Assembly (NCBI GenBank): GCA_964410915.1
Contig: CAYPIU010000018.1
Coordinates: 1 to 30,347 of the forward strand
Direction: 5' to 3'
Source: CAZFJG01 sp964410915
GTDB taxonomy: Bacteria; Synergistota; Synergistia; Synergistales; JAFGMB01
DNA: 30,347 bases
In this document: one piece after another, positions 7,643 to 16,030 of the stretch
Layout: every line of letters starts with the position of its first letter
How positions within the stretch are numbered: the first letter of the stretch is position 1
The notes under the pieces: generated by a model
Databases searched by the model: none
What the model saw: the letters and a program-made list of their open reading frames with translations, nothing else
Told to the model about the DNA's origin: nothing
Program-made: the position numbers and the translations under genes

Positions 7643-8707
7643 ATGTATTCCCTGAAAACTGCATCTAAAAACTTCAGGAACCTTAAGCCCCAGAGACTTG
7701 AATGGTCCATGGGGCTTAATCTTCTTATTGGAGAGAATGGTTCAGGAAAGACCAATACTCTTGAAAGTCTTCATATCCTGACTGGATGGGGTCCCTTTCG
7801 GTCGTTAAGAAAATCATCCCTTGTAAACTGGAATGGTACAGATGGAAGGACCCTTTTAAAGGGCTGGTTCGACGGGGATGAATATCTTGAGGTATTTACT
7901 TCCATTTCTTCAAAAACACAGATATATTGTGATGACAGAAGATCAAGTTTTTCTGCTGTTAGGGAGAAAATACCAGCTCTTGCTTTTCTTCCGGATGATC
8001 TTTCCCTTCTCGACGGTTCTCCATCCGGAAGGAGAAAATATCTTGATCGTATATGTACACTTGTTTTTCCGCTCTATGCAAGAAGGCTCAGTGATTTTAA
8101 AAAGGCTGTAAGGCACAGGTCGATCCTTCTTAAAAGAGGAGGAGATCTTTCAGTTACATCGAGGGTACTGGAACCACTTGTAACATGGATATGGTCCGTA
8201 AGAACAACTGTCATTGACCTTCTGTCCATAGGTCTTTCCTCTTTTCCTGAACTTCTTCCCGACAGGATCTCCCTTTCTCATAAAAGAGGGGGTTCACTCG
8301 GGATTGAAAATCCTCACCTTGATTTCTGGGAATCTCTGAAAGCACTCGAAAAAGAAGAGATAAAATATCGAACACCTATGGTGGGACCTCACAGAGATGA
8401 TCTTATAATTACATGCAATAAGAGGGCTGCTTCTGAAAAATTCAGCAGAGGTCACCGAAGGAGAACATCTGTTGCAATGATGCTTGCCGCAGCCTGGACC
8501 GTAGAGAGCAGACTGAAACGGAAACCTGTACTGATCCTCGATGAAATAGCTGCAGAACTTGACGAAAAAGGTAGAGATATAATGGTCAGAACCCTGAAGG
8601 ATTGTTCATGGCAGGTATTTGCAGCGACTGCAGAGAACAATATAAAGGTATGGCCTGGAGCAGTATGGGAAGTTAAGGATGGTACAGTGAAAAGACTTGA
8701 TAATTGA
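7643..8707 (+). CDS. recF: DNA replication and repair protein RecF
   Basis: RecF is an SMC-like ABC ATPase that, with RecO and RecR, helps load RecA at single-stranded gaps. Visible motifs in the 354 aa are Walker A GENGSGKT (residues 30-37), the FRS element shortly after, a signature-like FSRGHRRR that departs from the more usual LSxGQ(Q) form, and Walker B LILDEIAAELDE near residue 300. There is no close ribosome-binding site; an in-frame TAA lies two codons upstream of the ATG, so the start cannot be earlier, and translation may depend on coupling to dnaN. Its frame ends just before the next gene's start. Confidence 0.95.
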   Translation: MYSLKTASKNFRNLKPQRLEWSMGLNLLIGENGSGKTNTLESLHILTGWGPFRSLRKSSLVNWNGTDGRTLLKGWFDGDEYLEVFTSISSKTQIYCDDRRSSFSAVREKIPALAFLPDDLSLLDGSPSGRRKYLDRICTLVFPLYARRLSDFKKAVRHRSILLKRGGDLSVTSRVLEPLVTWIWSVRTTVIDLLSIGLSSFPELLPDRISLSHKRGGSLGIENPHLDFWESLKALEKEEIKYRTPMVGPHRDDLIITCNKRAASEKFSRGHRRRTSVAMMLAAAWTVESRLKRKPVLILDEIAAELDEKGRDIMVRTLKDCSWQVFAATAENNIKVWPGAVWEVKDGTVKRLDN

Positions 8708-8724
8708 TAAAGGGGGTTCCCGTA

Positions 8725-9513
8725 TTGAAAGATATTAATTCAACAAAAGAACAGGATAAAATGGCAGAACAGATATACAGGGCATATTTAAATGGTGAAA
8801 AGATCCCTAATATATCTCTGATAAACCAGGGAATAACATCGGAAGAGGCGTATCAGATCCAGAAAAAATATCTTGCTATGAGGCTCGATTCCGATGCTAT
8901 ATGCGGTTTCAAGGCGGGTCTTTGTACTTCAGGTGCACAGAAGAAACTTGACTATACTGAACCTCTTTCAGGAATTTTATATGCATCAGGGAATTACAGG
9001 GAAAGATCAGTCCCCATGTATCCATCAGGAAGAATGATCATTGAAACCGAGATAGGACTTGTTATGGGAAGGGATATTTCCGCTCATATTGAAAGTGTGG
9101 CAGAAATGAAAGAGGCGATAGATAATGTAATGCCTGCCATAGAATTTCCCGACCATAATTTTGCTGATATTGAACATTTTACTGCTCTTGATCTGATATC
9201 CTGCAATGTAATTGCTTCCGGCTGCATGGAAGGGATAAAAGTTCCTGCAGTAGAATATGACCTTAACAATATCAAAGTCTCTCTGTATTATGAAAATGAA
9301 GTAATTGACAGCGGTATTGGCAGCAATACATGGAAGAATGATCAGTGGGAATCAGCACGCTGGCTCGTCAACAGCATTATTGATCATGGATATGTAATAA
9401 AGAAGGGAAGTTTCCTTCTGACCGGTGCTCTGGGATCTATGGTGACTGCAAGAAAGGGAAGTTACAGGGCAGACTATGGGAAACTGGGGATAATTGAATT
9501 TGATATAGTTTAG
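8725..9513 (+). CDS. 2-keto-4-pentenoate hydratase-like protein (MhpD family)
   Basis: A 262-aa member of the 2-oxopent-4-enoate hydratase/decarboxylase branch of the fumarylacetoacetase superfamily. These enzymes use a divalent metal to hydrate or decarboxylate 2-oxo acids in aromatic-ring catabolism. The three metal-binding glutamates expected in MhpD are present: the ExE pair in IETEIGL (residues 107 and 109) and Glu140 in PAIEFPD. The chosen TTG at 8725 has AAAGGGGG 8 nt upstream; a TTG at 8704 overlapping the recF stop has none. No other aromatic-degradation gene is nearby, so the physiological substrate is unclear. Its place between recF and mnmG is unusual for this enzyme class and may reflect co-transcription rather than shared function. 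Confidence 0.85.
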   Translation: MKDINSTKEQDKMAEQIYRAYLNGEKIPNISLINQGITSEEAYQIQKKYLAMRLDSDAICGFKAGLCTSGAQKKLDYTEPLSGILYASGNYRERSVPMYPSGRMIIETEIGLVMGRDISAHIESVAEMKEAIDNVMPAIEFPDHNFADIEHFTALDLISCNVIASGCMEGIKVPAVEYDLNNIKVSLYYENEVIDSGIGSNTWKNDQWESARWLVNSIIDHGYVIKKGSFLLTGALGSMVTARKGSYRADYGKLGIIEFDIV

Positions 9514-9589
9514 TATAATCCAGGGTTGATATATAATTCACTTCAGTTTGATGTGTAAAATTTCGTACGTATAAAAGGTGAAAAAAACA

Positions 9590-11485
9590 ATGGGTTTAAA
9601 TTCTTATTATGATGTAATTGTTATAGGCGGAGGACATGCTGGCTGTGAAGCGGCCCTTGTTTCTGCAAGGATGGGTGCATCAACACTCATGGTTAATCTT
9701 TATCATGATAATGTAGCACTTATGGCATGTAACCCTTCGATAGGTGGTCCTGCAAAAGGACATCTTACAAGAGAAATATCAGCTCTGGGCGGTGAACAGG
9801 CAAGGGCTACAGATGCTTCGACACTGCATATAAGATGGCTCAATACATCCAAAGGTCCTGCTGTCAGAGCATTAAGGGCTCAATGTGATCTCAATGATTA
9901 TCATCACCATTACATAAAGGCACTTGAGCATGCAGAGAATCTTGACGTTTTTCAGGATATCGTCACAGATCTTCACATTGAAAAAAATGAGATCAGGGGT
10001 GTAAAGACACGTCTTGGGCTTACATTTGAATCAAGAGCGGTCATTATTACAACAGGAACTTATCTTGGAGGAAAGGTCCATATAGGTTTGAATTCTTTTG
10101 ATTCAGGACCCCTTGGTCAGGTAGCTGCTACAAAGCTCACTGGTTCCCTTCGGGAACATGGATTTGAAGTAGGCAGAATGAAGACCGGGACAACGCCTCG
10201 AATACATGCGGACACTGTTGACTGGGATTCGCTTCAGAGACAGGACAGTGCTGAAGAACCGCTCTGTTTTGATTTCTGGGGAGAGAAAAGAACATATCAT
10301 GGTTTTGCCTGTTATGTCACCAGAAGTAATGCTCTTACAAATGATATCATCAACAGGAACCTTTACCGTTCTCCACTCTATATTGGAAAAATAGAAGGGG
10401 TTGGTCCAAGATATTGTCCCTCTATAGAATCAAAAGTTATTGCATTTCCTGAAAAGGAGAGTCATCTTGTATTCCTTGAACCTGTTGCAAGGGACAGTAA
10501 AGAGATATATATGCAGAACTTTTCAACATCCCTTCCCTTCGATGTTCAGGAAGAAATGGTTCATTCAGTTCCAGGTTGTGAAAAGGCTAAGATAATCAGG
10601 CCTGGATATGCTATAGAGTATGATTATATGTCCCCTTTGCAGCTTAAACCTGATCTTGAAACCAAAAAAGTCAGGGGATTGTTCTGTGCAGGTCAGATCA
10701 ATGGCACATCGGGTTATGAAGAAGCTGCTGCCCAGGGTATAGTAGCAGGTATCAATGCTGTTCTGGGGATAAGAAATGAGGAGCCAGTTATACTTTCAAG
10801 ATCGGATGGTTATACAGGTGTACTGATAGATGATCTTATTACCAAGGGAACAAGCGAACCATACAGGATGTTGACAAGCAGGTGTGAATACAGGTTACTC
10901 CTGAGACATGATAATGCTGACAGGCGATTTGCTCCTGTTGGAAGGGAACTCGGGCTGATAGATGATGAAAAGTGGAAAGGTCTAAGACAAAAATGGTCAA
11001 GAATTGATAATGAAGTAGAAAGATTGTTCAATACAAGGATCAGGCCATCCAGTGATTTAAATGACGAACTGTCGAATATGGGTTCTTCCCCTGTTTCGGA
11101 ATCAATAATGGCTTCAACTCTCTTGAGCAGGCCCGGCGTTGATTATGACCTTATTAACAGATATTGTCCTGACCCAGTTGTGCTATCCCCGGATGAAAAA
11201 ATCGGAGTATCAGTCGATATAAAATACAGAGGATACATACAACGTCAGATGAGACAGGTCAGGAAACTTGAAAAAATGGAGCAGGTAAGGATCCCGGACG
11301 ATTTTGACTATACACTTGTACCTGGTCTGCTGGCTGAAAGTATGCAGAAACTTGAAAACGTAAGGCCCCGGACATTCGGTCAGGCAAGCAGAATATCAGG
11401 AGTTACTCCAACAGATCTTCAGCTTCTTTCAATTTATCTTCATGCAAGGAAAAGAGGTAAGGATGGTCCAGAGAAAGAGGTATAA
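9590..11485 (+). CDS. mnmG: tRNA uridine-5-carboxymethylaminomethyl modification enzyme MnmG (GidA)
   Basis: MnmG, with MnmE, installs the cmnm5/mnm5 group on wobble uridine 34 of certain tRNAs, using FAD, folate and glycine. The 631-aa protein begins with the FAD-binding dinucleotide fold (GGGHAGCEAA from about residue 13), then CNPSIGGPAKGH, the GTYLGGKVHIG segment, and a C-terminal helical domain ending in RISGVTPTDLQLL, which is the MnmE/tRNA-binding part. The ATG at 9590 was chosen because AAAAGGTG (9573-9580) precedes it by about 9 nt; a GTG at 9578 would lie inside that site. The mnmE and rsmG neighbours seen in many genomes are absent from this window. Confidence 0.97.
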   Translation: MGLNSYYDVIVIGGGHAGCEAALVSARMGASTLMVNLYHDNVALMACNPSIGGPAKGHLTREISALGGEQARATDASTLHIRWLNTSKGPAVRALRAQCDLNDYHHHYIKALEHAENLDVFQDIVTDLHIEKNEIRGVKTRLGLTFESRAVIITTGTYLGGKVHIGLNSFDSGPLGQVAATKLTGSLREHGFEVGRMKTGTTPRIHADTVDWDSLQRQDSAEEPLCFDFWGEKRTYHGFACYVTRSNALTNDIINRNLYRSPLYIGKIEGVGPRYCPSIESKVIAFPEKESHLVFLEPVARDSKEIYMQNFSTSLPFDVQEEMVHSVPGCEKAKIIRPGYAIEYDYMSPLQLKPDLETKKVRGLFCAGQINGTSGYEEAAAQGIVAGINAVLGIRNEEPVILSRSDGYTGVLIDDLITKGTSEPYRMLTSRCEYRLLLRHDNADRRFAPVGRELGLIDDEKWKGLRQKWSRIDNEVERLFNTRIRPSSDLNDELSNMGSSPVSESIMASTLLSRPGVDYDLINRYCPDPVVLSPDEKIGVSVDIKYRGYIQRQMRQVRKLEKMEQVRIPDDFDYTLVPGLLAESMQKLENVRPRTFGQASRISGVTPTDLQLLSIYLHARKRGKDGPEKEV

Positions 11486-11969
11486 AAAAAATGCTTCTGC
11501 AACTCAACTTTCTTCCCTTGTATCCGGTACTCTTCCGCCTCAGGTAATTAACAGGATGAGGTTTGAAAAAGTCAAGCGGGAATGGCCCGGAATAGTAGGT
11601 CAGAAGCTTGCTTCAAAGAGTTGTCTGACTTCCATGGAGAATGGAAGAATATTTATTTGTGCTTCAAGTCCTCCAGCAGCTCAGCATATCCAGATGAAAA
11701 GCAGGGCGATCATATCTGTGCTCCAGAAAGTATGGGGACTGGATATAAAGAGTATTAAAGTTTTTGTAGGTAACGTTAGAAGATCATACGAAAAGTCCAG
11801 TCCTGAAAGATCTGACAGGAAGATCCATGTGGATCCCCGGGAAGTCAGTATTGAGAAGGACAGAATGTCAAGGATAATAGATGATCCCAAATTAGCAGAG
11901 TCATTAGCCTCCCTTAAAGTGATATGCCGTAAAAAATTTGGAATAAATGGCAGTAAAGCTCAAAAATGA
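11463..11969 (+). CDS. dciA: DUF721 family protein, DciA-like putative replicative helicase loader
   Basis: A 168-aa protein with the DUF721 (DciA) fold region: a basic N-terminus (RKRYKK), then WPGIVGQKLASKS and a hydrophobic QHIQMKSRAIISVL stretch typical of the family. DciA is the ancestral loader of the DnaB helicase in bacteria without DnaC/DnaI. Its placement in the dnaA-dnaN-recF neighbourhood fits that role. The ATG at 11463 is preceded by AGAGGTAAGG; an ATG at 11442 lacks a site. The gene overlaps the end of mnmG by 23 bp, so translation is probably coupled. The C-terminal half is charged and poorly conserved. The family call is good; the helicase-loading role is inferred from relatives. 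Confidence 0.78.
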   Translation: MVQRKRYKKNASATQLSSLVSGTLPPQVINRMRFEKVKREWPGIVGQKLASKSCLTSMENGRIFICASSPPAAQHIQMKSRAIISVLQKVWGLDIKSIKVFVGNVRRSYEKSSPERSDRKIHVDPREVSIEKDRMSRIIDDPKLAESLASLKVICRKKFGINGSKAQK

Positions 11970-12032
11970 TGAACATTACCCCTTAATCACTATTATTCTC
12001 CCCAGGATGGTCTTTATAGCTACACAAAGTGG

Positions 12033-12060
12033 TTGAATTAAAGCAATAGAGTGTTATAAT
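12033..12060 (+). promoter_or_regulatory. Sigma-70-type promoter for the secreted protein gene
   Basis: TTGAAT (12033-12038) and TATAAT (12055-12060) are 16 bp apart, and TGT directly precedes the -10 box, making an extended -10 element. Transcription would begin near 12067, leaving a leader of about 50 nt before the ATG at 12118. Confidence 0.7.
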
Positions 12061-12117
12061 TACCACATAAGTTAGAATATATTAACAATAAGTATGTTTT
12101 TAGAAGGGGTGAAGAAA

Positions 12118-12894
12118 ATGAAAAAGATAAGATATATGCTCTTGACAACGTTAGTAGTATTCTCTTTTTCTGCATTTAATGTTAACCCTGTCTCAGGTAT
12201 GACTTTTGATGAATTGGCAGAGAATTACAGAATAGCTCGAGATCAGGATCTAAGTGCTGATAATCTTATGAAGGATCTTATTTCAGTTGCTGATAAAGAT
12301 AAAAATAACGTAGAACTCTGGAGATCATTATGGTATGAGGAGGTAAAAGCTGATAAGAGAACAGCGAATGCCCTATTACTTGTAAGGAGAATATTTCCTG
12401 ATGGAGATACTTCAAGGTGGGATGAAGTTTCAGGATTTTTTTATCCTGGGGTAATTCCATCTACTCTTGCAGGGGTAGATGCAGTTTACTCAGCCTCCCT
12501 TGGATTGATAAACATGGAAATGAAAGGTTCTGACAGGTTGGCAAGAAATCTTATGAACAGCCTTTTGGATTCATCAAGGGCTAAGATATATTTTTTCGAT
12601 ACAGCTCCATATGAGTATACCTATATTGCAAACAATCTATCTAAGAGAGGTTACTTTCCTGATTACGGGGATTGGCCCGAGGCTGATATAAGTGGAAAAC
12701 TTCCATTAGCCTCCCCTGTTAGAGGTAGAATAAGCAGTAATCTTGCAGCGGCGAGAAATTTAGTATTTCTAAATGCTTCTGCGGGGATAGTAAACAATGG
12801 GGCATACGCATGGGATCGTGAAAAGGGAATGATATACAGAGTAATAGACAGGGAAGACAATAATTTAAGTTCCGCGATAATTTTCCGCTATTAA
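12118..12894 (+). CDS. Exported protein of unknown function
   Basis: A 258-aa protein I do not recognise. The start at ATG 12118 has AAGGGGTG about 7 nt upstream, which rules out the ATG at 12094. The N-terminus MKKIRYM followed by a hydrophobic stretch (residues 8-20) and small residues before MTFDEL looks like a Sec signal peptide, with no lipobox cysteine. The mature part is soluble, rich in Asn, Asp and Ser, with no cysteine motif and no recognisable catalytic signature. Segments such as YEYTYIANNLSKRG and ILKGR-free, helix-rich stretches give little hint. It has its own promoter and a strong terminator, so it is a single-gene unit. A periplasmic or cell-surface role is the most that can be said. 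Confidence 0.75.
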   Translation: MKKIRYMLLTTLVVFSFSAFNVNPVSGMTFDELAENYRIARDQDLSADNLMKDLISVADKDKNNVELWRSLWYEEVKADKRTANALLLVRRIFPDGDTSRWDEVSGFFYPGVIPSTLAGVDAVYSASLGLINMEMKGSDRLARNLMNSLLDSSRAKIYFFDTAPYEYTYIANNLSKRGYFPDYGDWPEADISGKLPLASPVRGRISSNLAAARNLVFLNASAGIVNNGAYAWDREKGMIYRVIDREDNNLSSAIIFRY

Positions 12895-12907
12895 GTCAAG
12901 ATATACA

Positions 12908-12952
12908 AAGGAATGCCGGCAAATTCAGCTTGCCGGCATTCCTTATATTTGT
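12908..12952. terminator. Bidirectional intrinsic terminator between the exported-protein gene and corA
   Basis: A perfect 15-bp stem, AAGGAATGCCGGCAA (12908-12922) with TTGCCGGCATTCCTT (12930-12944), has a 7-nt loop. It is followed on the plus strand by a T-rich run. It sits between two convergent genes and would serve both. Confidence 0.85.
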
Positions 12953-12997
12953 TTTGAGTTTAATAAAATTAAATATAAATTTCCAGTATTCTGGAAT

Positions 12998-14056
12998 TCA
13001 AAGCCATTTTTTTCTTCTGAACCAGCTTAGCAGAATTACAAATATGACTATCATAATGATCCATATCCCGGGATAGGACCATTTCCAGTCAAGTTCAGGC
13101 ATATACCTGAAATTCATTCCGTAGACCCCTGCTATAAAAGTGAGAGGTATGAAAAGGGTGGCTATTATCGTAAGGACTTTCATTACTTCGTTCATCTTAT
13201 TGCTTACAGAGGAAAGATACAGGTCCATCATTCCTGCCACCATTTCCCTGTATGTTTCAACAGTATCGATAACCTGGATTATATGGTCGTAAAGATCGTT
13301 CAGGAAGGGCTTAATTTCAGCAGATATATAGCTTGAATCTGTCCTTTTTGCTGAGTTAAGAGCTTCACGGAGTGGCCATACTGCATGACGCATTTCCAGC
13401 AGTTCCCTTTTTATTGAGTAAATCTCCTGCACCACTTCCCTTGAAGGGTCATCAAGGAGTTTATCCTCGATCTTTTCTATTCTTTCTCCAGTTATCTCAA
13501 GGATGGAAAAATATCTGTCTACTACAGTATCAAGAAGGGTATACATTAGATAATCGCCTTTTGATCTACGTATCCTTCCCAGGGAAGATCTGATCCTGTT
13601 CCTTACGGGTTCAAAAATATCCCCGGGATATTCCTGAAAAGAAAGAAGAACATTTCCTTCAAGGATAAGGCTGACCTGTTCACTGGTCATTTCTCCTTTT
13701 TCGAGATCATAATCCAGCATTTTCATTACAAAATATAGAAAGTTATCGTGTTCTTCATATTTCGGTCTTTGACTCGTATTCAGTATATCCTCAAGAACAA
13801 GGGGGTTAATACCAAAGGTCTTTCCTGTTTTTTCAATAATATCGATATTATGAAGACCATCAATATTAAACCAGGAGATCATATTTTTTCCGGGCAGTTC
13901 GCTGTATTCCGAAATTTCCTTTATAGTTTTTGCATCAAAGTTTTCATTGCTATATTGTAAAAGGTTTATATTGACCTTTTCAGTTTTATGTCCACCTACA
14001 TATACAAGTGCTCCTGGAGGAAGGCCAAATGTTTTTGATTCTCTCCTTTTTTTCAT
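12998..14056 (-). CDS. corA: CorA-type magnesium/cobalt transporter
   Basis: A 352-aa CorA family channel for Mg2+ (also Co2+ and Ni2+). A long, charged cytoplasmic domain leads into two C-terminal membrane helices. The first ends with the diagnostic YGMNF loop (GMN at residues 313-315) and the second is followed by a basic tail, RRKKWL. The acidic-rich stretch after the GMN loop (MPELDW) corresponds to the external mouth. The ATG at 14056 is preceded by AAGGAG at 11 nt. The gene is leftward and divergent from the universal stress protein gene. The gap between them contains three palindromes that could bind a shared regulator. No Mg-sensing leader was recognised. Confidence 0.93.
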   Translation of the reverse strand: MKKRRESKTFGLPPGALVYVGGHKTEKVNINLLQYSNENFDAKTIKEISEYSELPGKNMISWFNIDGLHNIDIIEKTGKTFGINPLVLEDILNTSQRPKYEEHDNFLYFVMKMLDYDLEKGEMTSEQVSLILEGNVLLSFQEYPGDIFEPVRNRIRSSLGRIRRSKGDYLMYTLLDTVVDRYFSILEITGERIEKIEDKLLDDPSREVVQEIYSIKRELLEMRHAVWPLREALNSAKRTDSSYISAEIKPFLNDLYDHIIQVIDTVETYREMVAGMMDLYLSSVSNKMNEVMKVLTIIATLFIPLTFIAGVYGMNFRYMPELDWKWSYPGIWIIMIVIFVILLSWFRRKKWL

Positions 14057-14100
14057 AATGCGGTTTTCTCCTTAATGCAATATTTTGTTAAACTGACAAC

Positions 14101-14281
14101 ATCTTAAGCATATATATGCTTAAGATAATTTGCAAATCAGACATTCTGAAAGATGAGATCATTTAATGATCTGTGAGGGTTTCATGGTAAATTATGAATT
14201 AAATGATACAATTTCTGATATTGCAGGAAAAGAGCCTGAAGTATTTATTTGCAAAAGTTTTATTTGCTTAAGATCATTTAA
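14101..14281. promoter_or_regulatory. Palindromes in the divergent corA-usp intergenic region
   Basis: Three perfect palindromes lie in 72 bp. A 26-bp one with no spacer spans 14101-14126 (half ATCTTAAGCATAT). TCAGA/TCTGA with a 3-nt centre spans 14137-14149. AGATCATT/AATGATCT with a 1-nt centre spans 14156-14172. Parts of the first and third recur fused near the usp start: GCTTAAGAT at 14118-14126 and 14266-14274, and AGATCATTTAA at 14156-14166 and 14271-14281. This arrangement suggests dimeric regulator sites. No stable terminator T-run follows. Confidence 0.55.
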
Positions 14282-14330
14282 CGGTTGGTGAATTCGTTAT
14301 TTTACAAATATTTATATGGAGGGATTATTG

Positions 14331-14798
14331 ATGCCGGGAACAGGGAGAGTGCTGGTGGCAATTGGTGTAAGCGATCTTTCTGAAGAGATCGTGTATTACA
14401 GTCACAGGATAGCACATGAGATGGATCTGAAACTGGATTTTATTCATGTTTTTGAACCTATCAAGCCGGGTTTCAAAGGTTTTAAGCAATGGATCCCCAA
14501 CGATATTTTTGAAGATGCAAAGAAATCATATCGTTTCAAGGTAAAAAAATGGTTGATGAAGGGCGAAGAGAAATATCCACAGGCAGCACCTCACGAACAT
14601 GATATCTTTATTGAAGAGGGAAACCCTTCCGAAAAGGTAATTGAAAAGGCAGAGAAAGGTAATTACAGTCTTATAATTACAGGCAGCAGGGATGAAAGCA
14701 CTATGAAGGAACTTATGATCGGCAGTACTGCCTCCACAATAGCAAGATATGCAAAATGTTCAGTTCTGCTTTACAGATCTGGGGAACAGTCTATTTAA
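14331..14798 (+). CDS. Universal stress protein (UspA family)
   Basis: A 155-aa single-domain Usp protein. It starts with the RVLVAIGVSD strand-loop typical of the family and ends with GSRDESTMKELMIGST followed by SVLLYR. The ATP-binding signature G-x2-G-x9-G-S is present except that the second glycine is Asp (G-x2-D-x9-G-S), so nucleotide binding may be altered. The ATG at 14331 has GGAGGG 7 nt upstream; the ATG at 14316 overlaps that site and is not used. Usp proteins respond to stress and starvation by ill-defined mechanisms. It is divergent from corA with palindromes between, which might couple it to ion stress. Confidence 0.88.
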   Translation: MPGTGRVLVAIGVSDLSEEIVYYSHRIAHEMDLKLDFIHVFEPIKPGFKGFKQWIPNDIFEDAKKSYRFKVKKWLMKGEEKYPQAAPHEHDIFIEEGNPSEKVIEKAEKGNYSLIITGSRDESTMKELMIGSTASTIARYAKCSVLLYRSGEQSI

Positions 14799-14985
14799 CA
14801 GTTTTTAATGGGAAATCTAATTACGGTGATCTTTGAAAAAAAGAATTTATCAGAGGAGAATGAACCTTTAAATATTAGGTAAAATTGCCCATTTTTTGTT
14901 GAATAGTTACTTTTAGTATTCAGGATATGTTAGACTTTTCTGGTTCGACAATAAAAAGAGTAAAAATGTTTTAGGAGGAATGTAG

Positions 14986-15906
14986 ATGTCAAGAATTTTA
15001 AGAAATTCAGTAGTTGTGTTTCTGGCGATTTTTGCACTTGCTGTATCAGGCAGTGCAGTATTGGCGCAGGATGTAGTTTCAGAAGACCAGGTAAGCGTGG
15101 ATAAGGTCCTTGCAGTTGTAGGAGACAGAGAAATAACAGTTGGTGATGTAGATACAGTTCTCACAACTCTCAGTCCTCAGCAGCAGGTCATGTTCAGTAC
15201 AGACTATGGTAGAGACAAGATACTGCAGGAACTGATCAATAAGGAACTTATATATCTCTGGGCAGAGAACAATAATATCGATGAGACAGAGGCTTTCCAG
15301 AATGATCTTGAAAACATGAAGAGAAGCCTTATGACAACCCACGCTGTCAGGGAGATCCTTAAAGATGTTACAGTCACAGAAGAAGATGTAGCCGAATATT
15401 TTGACAGTCACAGTGAGGAATTCACTGATCCGGCACAGATAAAAGCTTCTCATATTCTTGTGGAAAGTGAAGATCAGGCAATTGAAATACTTGCAGAGCT
15501 TGAGGGAGAAAAACTTACTTTCGAAGAAGCAGCTAAAGAGTATTCCAAAGGGCCTTCAGCCGAAAAGGGTGGAGCACTTGGCTTTTTCTCCAAAGGACAG
15601 ATGGTACCTGAGTTTGAAAATGCTGCATTTGAGCTTGAAACAGGAGAATTCAGTGAGCCTGTAAAAACACAGTATGGCTGGCATATCATTACAGTCAAGG
15701 ATAAAAAGCCGGCTAAACAGAAAACCCTCGAGGAATCAAGGGGCCAGATCTATGAGAATCTTATGAAAGAAAAACAGTTCAACGTGTATAACACTACACT
15801 TGAAGATCTCAGAGCAAATTATGATATTGAGATAATGGTAGATGAAGAAGAGGTATCTGCGGATCAAAAAGCAGATGAAGGCAAGCAGGAAAAAGAAAGC
15901 AACTGA
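14986..15906 (+). CDS. Exported parvulin-type peptidyl-prolyl isomerase (SurA/PrsA-like foldase)
   Basis: A 306-aa foldase for secreted or envelope proteins. A Sec signal peptide (residues 1-27, ending AVLA) is followed by an N-terminal chaperone region that begins VLAVVGDREITVGDVD, as in SurA/PrsA N-domains. The parvulin domain spans about 153-240, with KASHILV, GGALGFFSKGQMVPEFE and YGWHIITV, all family hallmarks. The C-terminal tail is strongly charged (EEEVSADQKADEGKQEKE). There is no lipobox cysteine, so it is not a PrsA-type lipoprotein. AGGAGG lies 7 nt before the ATG. A strong terminator follows, so it is probably monocistronic. Confidence 0.92.
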   Translation: MSRILRNSVVVFLAIFALAVSGSAVLAQDVVSEDQVSVDKVLAVVGDREITVGDVDTVLTTLSPQQQVMFSTDYGRDKILQELINKELIYLWAENNNIDETEAFQNDLENMKRSLMTTHAVREILKDVTVTEEDVAEYFDSHSEEFTDPAQIKASHILVESEDQAIEILAELEGEKLTFEEAAKEYSKGPSAEKGGALGFFSKGQMVPEFENAAFELETGEFSEPVKTQYGWHIITVKDKKPAKQKTLEESRGQIYENLMKEKQFNVYNTTLEDLRANYDIEIMVDEEEVSADQKADEGKQEKESN

Positions 15907-15949
15907 TCTGATGCTTTTCTGATCGATCAGGATATTCAACGATCTTTTC

Positions 15950-15981
15950 AACGGACAGGGCATATGCCCTGTCCGTTTTTT
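15950..15981 (+). terminator. Intrinsic terminator after the foldase gene
   Basis: A perfect palindrome runs from 15950 to 15977, with half AACGGACAGGGCAT, so the hairpin closes on a tight ATAT centre. It is followed at once by a run of six T (15976-15981). The gene ends 44 bp upstream. Confidence 0.92.
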
Positions 15982-16030
15982 AGTGGATTTCGATCATGAT
16001 ATCAAGATTTTTACAGAACCTGGATTAAAG

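Noticed and set aside
8704..8727. Hydratase start at the TTG overlapping the recF stop
   Set aside because: It lacks a ribosome-binding site, whereas the TTG at 8725 has AAAGGGGG at the right distance.
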